This document shows positions 1 to 5,549 of a stretch of 8,364 nt of DNA, in pieces. The number at the start of each line of letters is the position of its first letter. Within the stretch, counting starts at the first letter, position 1. The notes below the pieces were generated by a model. The model was not told where the DNA came from and searched no databases. It saw nothing but the letters and a program-made list of their open reading frames with translations. Origin of the DNA: Victivallales bacterium. GTDB lineage: Bacteria > Verrucomicrobiota > Lentisphaeria > Oligosphaerales > Lenti-02. A program made the position numbers and the translations under genes. Location of the stretch: the NCBI GenBank assembly GCA_018648945.1, contig JABGQJ010000317.1:1-8364 (forward strand). Direction: 5' to 3'.

Positions 1-1780
1 GCGTGGCCCCGGCCTCGACCAGGGCCACGATTCGCCGCAAGTCCGCCACGGGCACGGTGGTCGTCGCCGGGTCCAACACCAAGAGCCGGTAGCGCATCCC
101 GCTCGCCAGCACCAACTCGCTGTTCTCCACCTGCATCCCCGCCAGCACTTCGCTGTTCAAGAGGTCGAAGGAATATCCTTTCGGGAGCTGCAATGCGCTG
201 CCGGACCGCCAGGTTTTCCCGCGCCCGAACTGCTCGTAGTTCCCATCCCCCATGTAGCAGGCCACATCCGCCACGAATTGCCCCTGGCGCAGCATGATCT
301 GCCCCCGCGCCAGATAGTCGAAGAACCCCTTCGCGTGCCGAAACCACGTCACGTTCCGGTTCACATGGGTGCCTGCGAAATAGACGATTCCAGGCAGGCC
401 ATACTCATCGGGCGAGGCCGAACTGGTATGCCAGACGAACTGGTTCGCGCCATCGCACAGCGCCAGATCCGCAGAGCGTTTCAGCGACCCTGGGTACTGC
501 GACCAATGGGTCGACATGTGCGTGAACGCCTCGACCGCCACCAACTGCTTGCCATACACATGCGCCGCCATGGCTGTCCGGCGCATATTGGAGCGATAGC
601 CCGGCACCCAGAACTCGCCCTGCGGCATCGCGTTGCGCCCCCAGAACGCCAGCTGATCCGCCGCCCGGAACAGTGGGCTCCCCCGACTCCACGACGGCCC
701 GCCGGCTTCAGAGTGCCAGCGCAAGCCCGCCTCCTTGCACAGTTGGTCGAAGCGCGCGTAGCAATTGGTCATGAATGCATCGGACAGCGAGAGAGCGAAG
801 TCCCGGTGGAAGCGCCGCGTCGTGTCCCCATCCTTGACGATCAAGCCAGCCAAGGCGGGCAGATAGGGTCCGGCCTCGTACCCCCGGAACGCCTGGAAGT
901 CCTTCTCAAACCCCGGCGTCCAGCTTGGCGATACCCCTTCCCAACTCACATTGTAGAAGTGGGTCAGCGTCTTCCCCGCCAATGGGCCTGCATCGGCAAT
1001 CAACGCCCGCCCCATGCGGTCGAAATGCGCCTCGACTGCCGCCGGATTCAGCACGTCCACATCTTCCCGTCGGGCCGCCATCACGACGCAACCGAAGCGC
1101 AGGATCCGCCAGTCTCCTGCGGGCACGTCCCAAACCAGCGTGTCGCCGACCACCCGCCCCGAGAGATCCAAGGTCTCCAGCACCGTCGCCGCGCCCTTCG
1201 GAATGCGGGTGGCCAACGGCAACCATGCCGAGAACTCTGGCTTTGACTCAGCGTTGGTGGCCAGGCGTCCCGCCACCAACGCGACCGGCTGGAAGTGAGG
1301 GGCCGTGCTCTTCGGCAATGGCAGAGCCACAGATGCCGGCCCGCGCACCGTCGCCGCCGACCAAACCAGTCGTTTGACAGCGTTCTCCCCCATGTCCCAC
1401 GGTGCCCGCAACGCGCCGCCGCAGGTGCTCAAGTTGATGCTCGCCTGCAGTCCCAGCCGCCCGGCTTCCCGCAAGGCATGCCGGACCAGAGCCCTCCACT
1501 GGTCACTCATGAAGTCGATCCGTCTCGCCGGCGGGGCCAGGAGGTGCTGTCCATAGGCAGTCACATCAAACAGGAGGAAGCCCCCGACTCCCTGTTCGGC
1601 CATCGCCTCCAGATCCTGAGTGATCGAGCGTTCGGTCACGTTGGCGTTATGCCACCACCAATAGACCCATGGCCGCATCGACGCCGGTGGGTCGGCAAAT
1701 CTCTCCGCCAAGGCATCGTCGCCCCATACTGGCAACAACGTAACGACCAGACCAAGTACCATCGCGCGGAAAACGAGCAT
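1..1780 (-). CDS. Secreted GH106-like alpha-L-rhamnosidase, C-terminus outside window
   Basis: The frame is open for 593 codons from ATG 1780 to the window edge, so the C-terminus is missing; GH106 enzymes are usually about 800-1100 residues. The first 20 residues (MLVFRAMVLGLVVTLLPVWG) form a signal peptide, indicating export. Family-type motifs follow: RPWVYWWWHNANVT (36-49) with a DLEAM helix and GVGGFLLFD strand, the start of the catalytic barrel; NVSWEGVSPSWTPGF with RGYEAGPYLPAL (277-310); LRWHSEAGG (353-361); VEAFTH (416-421); then a P-G-x-L-K and GANQFVWHTS stretch. Acidic residues E281, E358 and E417 lie in the conserved motifs and are candidates for calcium-binding or catalytic roles. 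GH106 enzymes release L-rhamnose from pectin-type or other plant and microbial glycans. ATG 1780 is preferred because GGAG lies 6 nt upstream; an in-frame ATG at 1786 would put that GGAG directly against the start. Family assignment is confident; substrate is inferred. Confidence 0.88.
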   Translation of the reverse strand, partial: MLVFRAMVLGLVVTLLPVWGDDALAERFADPPASMRPWVYWWWHNANVTERSITQDLEAMAEQGVGGFLLFDVTAYGQHLLAPPARRIDFMSDQWRALVRHALREAGRLGLQASINLSTCGGALRAPWDMGENAVKRLVWSAATVRGPASVALPLPKSTAPHFQPVALVAGRLATNAESKPEFSAWLPLATRIPKGAATVLETLDLSGRVVGDTLVWDVPAGDWRILRFGCVVMAARREDVDVLNPAAVEAHFDRMGRALIADAGPLAGKTLTHFYNVSWEGVSPSWTPGFEKDFQAFRGYEAGPYLPALAGLIVKDGDTTRRFHRDFALSLSDAFMTNCYARFDQLCKEAGLRWHSEAGGPSWSRGSPLFRAADQLAFWGRNAMPQGEFWVPGYRSNMRRTAMAAHVYGKQLVAVEAFTHMSTHWSQYPGSLKRSADLALCDGANQFVWHTSSASPDEYGLPGIVYFAGTHVNRNVTWFRHAKGFFDYLARGQIMLRQGQFVADVACYMGDGNYEQFGRGKTWRSGSALQLPKGYSFDLLNSEVLAGMQVENSELVLASGMRYRLLVLDPATTTVPVADLRRIVALVEAGAT

Positions 1781-1929
1781 CGGCATCTCCAGCTGTGGAC
1801 CTGCGGGCTCAACATACCCACCCCGCAGACCTTCACAAGACCCAGCGCAAGTGCGCCACACGTTAGAAAACGGCCGAGCCCTCGCGCAATCTGGGCTTCC
1901 CTCTCCCGGGGCGGCTTGGTGCTTGCCAT
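1636..1929 (-). CDS. Candidate small ORF with a strong Shine-Dalgarno, overlapping GH106 start
   Basis: ATG 1929 follows a near-perfect Shine-Dalgarno (GGAGGTG, 1942-1936) with 8 nt between GGAGG and the start, the strongest such match in the window. The frame gives 97 residues: a charged start (MASTKPPREREAQ), one hydrophobic stretch at about residues 20-40 (FLTCGALALGLVKVCGVGML), then an Arg/Cys-rich tail. The tail is written in a different frame from GH106 and overlaps its first 145 nt, and reads like an out-of-frame shadow. The ORF may be a short leader or small membrane protein, the remnant of a gene whose end was lost, or a chance match. No family is recognised. Confidence 0.25.
   Translation of the reverse strand: MASTKPPREREAQIARGLGRFLTCGALALGLVKVCGVGMLSPQVHSWRCRCSFSARWYLVWSLRCCQYGATMPWRRDLPTHRRRCGHGSIGGGITPT
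1801..1828 (-). other. Hairpin just upstream of the GH106 ribosome binding site
   Basis: The perfect 7-bp arms CTGCGGG (1801-1807) and CCCGCAG (1822-1828) are separated by 14 nt. On the minus strand the hairpin ends about 10 nt before the GGAG ribosome binding site of the GH106 gene. No U-tract follows it, so it is not an ordinary intrinsic terminator. It could modulate translation initiation or mRNA stability, but a 7-bp GC-rich stem can arise by chance in this composition. Confidence 0.3.
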
Positions 1930-1949
1930 GGGAACCACCTCCCCTTCTG

Positions 1950-2498
1950 TCAGCGGCACCCACTTGCGACCGTCGCGATTGCTTCGTTCGGCATCGGGTA
2001 GTCGTGGATGCCAACGCCCTCGGGGACCATGCCCTGCACGGAGGCCACCGGCACGAACAGCAGCGAACAGCCAGCCGGGCCATCGTCCTCCGCCCACGGC
2101 AAATCGCCGCGCACCGACCACACCGTCGTCTCCTTGACCCACTGTTCCGCCTCACCCCAGGGAGCTCCATTGCCGTTCGGGTTCACGAACACGGCATAGA
2201 GCGCGCCGGGGACATCCAGGAGGGCCATGCCAGGCAACGCACGGTCGAACGCCGCCGGGACCTCGATCCCCACCATGTGTTGGACGCAGTGGGTGGGCCC
2301 ATCCAGTTTCCCGAAGTAGTAGCCGCGTGTGCCAGAGACAAGCTCGGGCACGGAGTTCAACATTCCCCACACGTTCTCCACCGAGCACTGTCCGTAGAAC
2401 CGGCAGATTCCGGCGCAATCCGTGCCGCACTCGTTCACCTTGCCGAGGACCTTCAGGTCCGGCTTGCGCACGATGGTCATACGGGGCTGGTCAGTCAT
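1950..2498 (-). CDS. GyrI-like effector-binding-domain protein with N-terminal Cys cluster
   Basis: This 182-residue protein has no DNA-binding domain, signal peptide or membrane segment and should be cytoplasmic. Its pattern resembles the GyrI-like small-molecule-binding fold (AraC effector-binding, PF06445 type): an early IVRKPDLKVLGKV strand, a helix with VWGMLNSVPEL (43-53), VGIEVPAAF (76-84), a proline/glycine strand DVPGALYAVFVNPNG (95-109), a W-x(2)-AEQWV helix, and a terminal SLLFVPV strand (145-151). Unusually, Cys24, Cys28, Cys32 and Cys38 cluster between the first strand and first helix, which could bind metal or sense redox state. About 30 residues extend past the usual last strand. 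ATG 2498 is chosen because AGGAG (2510-2506) lies 7 nt before it; ATG 2504 would be only 1 nt away. It overlaps the upstream gene by 8 nt, suggesting translational coupling. The fold call rests on pattern alone. Confidence 0.65.
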   Translation of the reverse strand: MTDQPRMTIVRKPDLKVLGKVNECGTDCAGICRFYGQCSVENVWGMLNSVPELVSGTRGYYFGKLDGPTHCVQHMVGIEVPAAFDRALPGMALLDVPGALYAVFVNPNGNGAPWGEAEQWVKETTVWSVRGDLPWAEDDGPAGCSLLFVPVASVQGMVPEGVGIHDYPMPNEAIATVASGCR

Positions 2499-2793
2499 CG
2501 CCATTCTCCTCGTCCTTGAATCTCGCCTGAATCGGGGCGTGGAATGTCACGCGCCCCGGCACACCGTGGATCACGAAGTCCCGCATGGCAGTCGGCTGGT
2601 GGTGGTCGTGATCCGGTCTTGGGAACCGCGTGGCATAGACCCAGCCATGACCTTTCTTGCACCACCAGTCACCAAAAGGAACCCTCGAAACGCACATGGG
2701 GGCCCACCGGGATCTCCCGCAGGTGACCATCCCGCACACGCCCAGGACAGCCATCGCCTCCAGTTCCACGATCTCGTGCGTCTCGGGCCCCAT
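2491..2793 (-). CDS. Unrecognised 100-residue Cys/His-rich protein
   Basis: I do not recognise this protein. It starts at ATG 2793 behind a consensus-quality AAGGAG (2806-2801) with 7 nt spacing; a longer in-frame start at 2874 lacks comparable support. The protein has four cysteines (20, 25, 34, 45), a DHDHH run (61-65), further histidines at 76 and 85, and an acidic end (KDEENGDD). This makes metal binding possible but unproven. No signal peptide or convincing membrane helix is seen. The last 8 nt overlap the start of the GyrI-like gene, so the two are almost certainly cotranscribed and probably coupled in translation. Codon third positions are GC-rich over the first third and less so in the middle. 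Confidence 0.6.
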   Translation of the reverse strand: MGPETHEIVELEAMAVLGVCGMVTCGRSRWAPMCVSRVPFGDWWCKKGHGWVYATRFPRPDHDHHQPTAMRDFVIHGVPGRVTFHAPIQARFKDEENGDD

Positions 2794-2850
2794 GTCCGTT
2801 CTCCTTGGTTTCGTGACCCCAGCGCTGGAAGAACATCCGCCCCATTGCCT

Positions 2851-2863
2851 TGTGCTTAGCACA
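2851..2863. repeat. 13-bp near-perfect palindrome in the leader of the Cys-rich/GyrI-like pair
   Basis: TGTGCTTAGCACA has 6-bp arms around a single central base. It lies 58 nt upstream of the ATG at 2793. The short centre makes it more like a protein-binding operator than an RNA hairpin. It sits downstream of a candidate promoter, where a repressor could act. It is one short palindrome, so chance is possible. Confidence 0.3.
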
Positions 2864-2879
2864 GCAACGGTCAATTGAG

Positions 2880-2908
2880 AAACTACAGCAAGGGCATGCT
2901 CCCGTCAA
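2880..2908 (-). promoter_or_regulatory. Weak candidate sigma70-like promoter for the Cys-rich/GyrI-like genes
   Basis: On the minus strand TTGACG (2908-2903) is followed after exactly 17 nt by TAGTTT (2885-2880). The -35 box is good (5 of 6) and the -10 box is poor (3 of 6). It lies directly after the stop codon of the 55-residue zinc-ribbon gene and would allow separate transcription of the 2793-1950 gene pair. Readthrough from the upstream zinc-ribbon genes is equally possible, as no terminator is visible in between. Confidence 0.25.
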
Positions 2909-2914
2909 CGCTCG

Positions 2915-3082
2915 CTATCCTCCCGCGTAGCGCAGGCCGAAGGCGCCAGCCAGCGACCGGACGTGAGGCAAGTCTGCCTGACCAGCAATCACCCGGCCTT
3001 TCGTCTCGGTGAGATGGAAACCGCAGTCGCAGATCTCAATCGCATCCTCTCGGGGACGGTAGCACTTCGGGCAGGTCTTCAT
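2915..3082 (-). CDS. Small zinc-ribbon protein (55 residues)
   Basis: The protein begins MKTCPKC and carries C4-x2-C7 and C18-x-C20 (CPKC ... CDCG), a treble-clef or zinc-ribbon knuckle pair expected to bind one zinc ion. The remaining 35 residues are a polar tail ending LRYAGG. In many bacterial relatives this type of ribbon precedes membrane helices, which are absent here, so the protein is either a free-standing ribbon or a truncated relic. ATG 3082 is preceded by GAGGG at suitable spacing; longer in-frame reading upstream would run back into the neighbouring gene in a wrong frame. It lies 31 nt after the stop of the two-TM zinc-ribbon protein, which suggests one operon. Specific role unknown. 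Confidence 0.68.
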   Translation of the reverse strand: MKTCPKCYRPREDAIEICDCGFHLTETKGRVIAGQADLPHVRSLAGAFGLRYAGG

Positions 3083-3113
3083 CCTACCCTCTTTCTTGTC
3101 GCAGCCGCAGACT

Positions 3114-3641
3114 CTAGGCCAACTTGCCGCCACAGTTGTCGCAGAACTTCGCGTCTGGGTCGTTCGCTTCCCCGCACGCGCCGCAAGCCTTCGCCATGGG
3201 CACACCGCAGGACTTGCAGAACTTGGCGTTCGCTTCGTTGCTTTCCCCGCAACTTGGGCACCGTTGCACGCCGGCATCCGCTGCGTTCATGCCGCTACGC
3301 AATCCCTCGCCCATCGCCGTCGCCATGGTCCGCATCGCCCCCTTCGTCCCATCCGCCATGTAGTTTATCGTGTCCTTCGCCACCGGAGCCGTCTCTGCGG
3401 CACCGTAGCGCCCCACGGCCCCCATGAACGCGAACATGCATACCATTCCCCCAAGCGCGGTCATGGGGAGGCCGATGAAGGCACACCAGAAGTACTTGGG
3501 AGGTCCTCCGCCGCCAAAGGCGGAGAAGAAACTCACCAGACCAATTGCCACGAAGATCAGCCCGATGGCCACCATACAGGGGCCGACCACCCGAAGCACG
3601 GCACGTTTGCTGTTGTGTCCAGGATCGATTGGCTGTGGCAT
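3114..3641 (-). CDS. Membrane protein with two TM helices and a C-terminal double zinc ribbon
   Basis: The protein has 175 residues. Two hydrophobic helices (about 15-42 and 50-78) are separated by a short GGGGPP turn, followed by an Ala/Met-rich linker with amphipathic character (about 80-125). It ends with two zinc ribbons: C128-x2-C131 with C142-x2-C145, and C153-x2-C156 with C167-x2-C170. Each ribbon has the AKFC-x2-CG ending typical of bacterial double zinc-ribbon domains. With the short turn, both termini should lie on the same side, most likely the cytoplasm. Such proteins often serve as adaptors or sensors, but no specific function can be assigned. ATG 3641 is chosen because GAGGAG lies 9 nt upstream (AGGAG 3655-3651); an in-frame upstream start at 3680 has no such support. 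It is divergent from the sialidase-fold gene and heads the minus-strand run. Confidence 0.82.
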   Translation of the reverse strand: MPQPIDPGHNSKRAVLRVVGPCMVAIGLIFVAIGLVSFFSAFGGGGPPKYFWCAFIGLPMTALGGMVCMFAFMGAVGRYGAAETAPVAKDTINYMADGTKGAMRTMATAMGEGLRSGMNAADAGVQRCPSCGESNEANAKFCKSCGVPMAKACGACGEANDPDAKFCDNCGGKLA

Positions 3642-3803
3642 GGTCGTGTTCTCCTCGTCAACTGGGTTGGCCTCGCACAAGGCAGTATCGTCAACACTGC
3701 CCGAACATCGGTACGTTACCTCAGGAACACCGAGCAGTCACGGACCTCGGCGGTATATTCGCTGCCTCTTTGTGTACCGCCACCGCGAACCGCGAGGAAT
3801 GCC
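3642..3803. promoter_or_regulatory. Divergent intergenic region, probable promoters both ways
   Basis: These 162 nt separate two divergent starts, so each gene must have a promoter here. A TATATT (3754-3759) is a plausible -10 box for the plus-strand gene, about 45 nt before its ATG, but no matching -35 box is seen. On the minus strand a TTGACG (3694-3689) is a good -35 match without a convincing -10 box at 17 nt. An inverted repeat GGCAGT-N9-ACTGCC (3681-3701) overlaps that TTGACG and might be an operator. Individual elements are weak; the region assignment rests on gene orientation. Confidence 0.4.
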
Positions 3804-4928
3804 ATGCTCTGCACCGAGGTGAAGTACCAGCCCGAACGGACCCAGACCTTCCTGGGCAGCCCCAGCATCGTCCGCCTGCCCGACGGCGCGCTCGTCGCCA
3901 GTCACGACCACTTCGGGCCCGGTTGCCCACGCAACCACGAGGGGGAAGAAGCGCTGATCAGCATCTACCGGTCCGAGGACAACGGCCAAAACTGGACCAG
4001 TGTCACCCACGTGATGAACGCCTATTGGAGCTCCCTCTTCGTCCATCAGGGCGACCTCTGCCTCTTCGGCACCAGCCAGCAATACGGTTCCATCGTCATT
4101 CGCCGCAGCGACGATGGTGGCTTCACCTGGACCCATCCCCGCGACGAGAAGACCGGGCTTCTCTTCCGGGGCGGCTACTTCCACGACAATCCCAACTACC
4201 ACTGCGCGCCCGTGCCTATCCTGGTCCACGGAGGGTGCCTCTACCGGGCCTTCGAGGACTGCCGCGATGCGCGCTGGGGGTCCGGTTTCCAGTCCCTCGT
4301 CGTCTCCGCCCCCGTGGATGCGGATCTGCTGGACGCGGCCAACTGGACCATGTCCAACAAGCTGGCCTTCGATCCCGCCTGGGTGCCCGAAGACTGGGGC
4401 AAACTGGTCAATCCCGGTTGGTTGGAGGGCAACGTCGTCGCCGACCGCGATGGTCAGCTCTGGAACATCCTCCGCTTCCATTCCGATCCCCTCGCCGACA
4501 AGGCTGCCATGGTCCAACTCTCCGCCGATGGCACCGCCCTCGCCTTCGACCCAGGCACTGGCTTCATCGACTTCCCGGGCGGCATGACCAAATTCACCAT
4601 CCGCTGGGACGAATCCACTGCCCAGTACCTGGCGCTCTGCAACAACAACACCGATCCCGCCCGCCCCGCCCAGCGCAACATCCTCTCCCTCTGCGCCTCC
4701 CCCGACCTGCGCAACTGGCGCGTGGTCAAGACGCTCGTGGAGGACGAATCCGGGCTCAGCTGGGGCGACTCGCTCAAGCTCACCGGCTTCCAGTACGTGG
4801 ACTGGCAGTTCGACGGCGACGACCTCATCTACCTCGTCCGCACCGCCTGGCGCGGCGCCCGCAACTTCCACGACGCCAACCGCATGGTCTACCACACCCT
4901 CGTCAACTACCGGCAGTATCTCAGGTGA
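3804..4928 (+). CDS. Sialidase-fold (BNR/Asp-box) beta-propeller protein
   Basis: This 374-residue protein has no signal peptide and should be cytoplasmic. Two clear Asp-boxes (S-x-D-x-G-x-x-W) are at 57-64 (SEDNGQNW) and 102-109 (SDDGGFTW), and a degenerate one (SPDLRNW) is near 299-305. These are turn motifs of the six-bladed sialidase propeller. An early SPSIVRLPDGAL (19-30) resembles the RIP-type first strand, with R24 a candidate substrate-binding arginine. The family is commonly annotated exo-alpha-sialidase, but many members from glycan-degrading bacteria act on other sugars or are untested, so sialic acid specificity is not claimed. ATG 3804 follows GAGGA (3794-3798); the same frame is open back to 3096, but that part reads through the neighbouring gene's antisense. 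Its stop is one base from the convergent toxin stop. Confidence 0.82.
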   Translation: MLCTEVKYQPERTQTFLGSPSIVRLPDGALVASHDHFGPGCPRNHEGEEALISIYRSEDNGQNWTSVTHVMNAYWSSLFVHQGDLCLFGTSQQYGSIVIRRSDDGGFTWTHPRDEKTGLLFRGGYFHDNPNYHCAPVPILVHGGCLYRAFEDCRDARWGSGFQSLVVSAPVDADLLDAANWTMSNKLAFDPAWVPEDWGKLVNPGWLEGNVVADRDGQLWNILRFHSDPLADKAAMVQLSADGTALAFDPGTGFIDFPGGMTKFTIRWDESTAQYLALCNNNTDPARPAQRNILSLCASPDLRNWRVVKTLVEDESGLSWGDSLKLTGFQYVDWQFDGDDLIYLVRTAWRGARNFHDANRMVYHTLVNYRQYLR

Positions 4929-4929
4929 G

Positions 4930-5241
4930 CTATTGCTCGGCAAACGCATCCCCGACACGGTCCAGCCAGGCCTGGGGATCTCGCTTGAGGTGCATGACAG
5001 CACCGACCAGAATGCAGTCGTTGCGGACCTGGTAGAGGAGACCATAGGGGAAGCGGTCTGTAAGACAACGTCTAGCTCGTACAGAGAAGATGGGCCACGC
5101 ACTGGGATGACGGCGAATCCGCTCGAAGGCGCGCTGCACTTCCGCTGCGAACTCGTAGCCCAGGCCTGGGCACTGCTTGTTGTGGTAGTCCACAGCCTCC
5201 GCGAACTCCTGCTCGGCACAAGACAGGACAAGCAGCTTCAT
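4930..5241 (-). CDS. Type II toxin, RelE/ParE family
   Basis: The 103-residue protein matches the RelE/ParE fold (PF05016) from end to end: an N-terminal strand MKLLVLS, helix AEQEFAEAVDYH (9-20), GLGYEFAAEVQRAFERI (26-42), HPSAWP (45-50), an arginine pair RARR, FPYGLLYQV (64-72) and the closing AVMHLKRDPQAWLDR (81-95). Members either cleave mRNA on the ribosome (RelE) or poison DNA gyrase (ParE). The sequence looks nearer to the ParE-like branch, but the target cannot be told here. Its start overlaps the antitoxin stop as ATGA (5241-5238), giving translational coupling. The gene looks complete and undamaged. Confidence 0.9.
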   Translation of the reverse strand: MKLLVLSCAEQEFAEAVDYHNKQCPGLGYEFAAEVQRAFERIRRHPSAWPIFSVRARRCLTDRFPYGLLYQVRNDCILVGAVMHLKRDPQAWLDRVGDAFAEQ

Positions 5242-5462
5242 CTGCGACCAATCCTGGCGAGAACATCCTCGGCCGAGGAAGCCTCGATCTTGCCTGCGTC
5301 GTACGCGTCGATCCGGGATTCGACCTCGTGTGCCCAAGCCACATCAGCGGAACAGTCATTGGCGCTGTCGAAGCTGCGGAAGAGCCTCTCGATAAGCTCG
5401 GCCCGGTCAACGGGCGAGAGAACCAACGCGCTCTTGAGAACCTGTTCTGCTGTGACTGTCAT
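5238..5462 (-). CDS. Antitoxin, putative addiction module component family
   Basis: This 74-residue protein fits the small alpha-helical antitoxin family TIGR02574/PF09720, which is normally paired with RelE/ParE toxins. Typical parts are the EQVLKSALVLSPVDRAELIERLF helix region (6-28), the W-A-x-E-x-x-x-R-I-D-A-Y-D-x-G core (43-57, including WAHEVESRIDAYDAG) and the short end with DVLARI. It neutralises the toxin by direct binding and is commonly labile. No ribbon-helix-helix or helix-turn-helix motif is visible. ATG 5462 is favoured because family members begin near MT...; the upstream in-frame start at 5549 gives an unrelated extension and would overlap the promoter. A weak AGGA lies 8 nt upstream. 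Confidence 0.88.
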   Translation of the reverse strand: MTVTAEQVLKSALVLSPVDRAELIERLFRSFDSANDCSADVAWAHEVESRIDAYDAGKIEASSAEDVLARIGRR

Positions 5463-5494
5463 CGGTGCGTCCTGTGGTTTTCCATGCACAGTTA

Positions 5495-5523
5495 ACCATA
5501 GCCGGGAGTCGGGCAACCGGCAA
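5495..5523 (-). promoter_or_regulatory. Sigma70-like promoter of the toxin-antitoxin operon with an overlapping inverted repeat
   Basis: On the minus strand TTGCCG (5523-5518) and TATGGT (5500-5495) are spaced by exactly 17 nt, each matching consensus at 4 of 6 positions. Transcription would start about 25 nt before the antitoxin ATG at 5462. A 5-bp inverted repeat GCCGG-N11-CCGGC (5501-5521) fills the spacer and overlaps the -35 box, where an autoregulating antitoxin-toxin complex could bind. The repeat's regulatory role is an inference. Confidence 0.42.
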
Positions 5524-5549
5524 GTATCTGGGAGGGGCGCTTCCGTCAA

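Noticed and set aside
278..1246. Plus-strand open frame of 322 codons
   Set aside because: It is antisense to the GH106 gene, whose family motifs are unmistakable; its Pro/Arg/His-rich composition is typical of a GC-rich shadow frame.
3096..3803. N-terminal extension of the sialidase-fold protein
   Set aside because: The frame is open but antisense to the two-TM zinc-ribbon gene; no domain is visible before ATG 3804, which has its own ribosome binding site.
3545..5035. Plus-strand open frame of 496 codons
   Set aside because: Out-of-frame shadow of the sialidase-fold gene, dominated by Arg/Pro/Leu, and it runs on through the toxin's antisense.
3738..5231. Minus-strand open frame of 497 codons
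   Set aside because: It is antisense to the sialidase-fold gene and out of frame with the toxin; Gly/Val/Glu-rich shadow with no recognisable domain.
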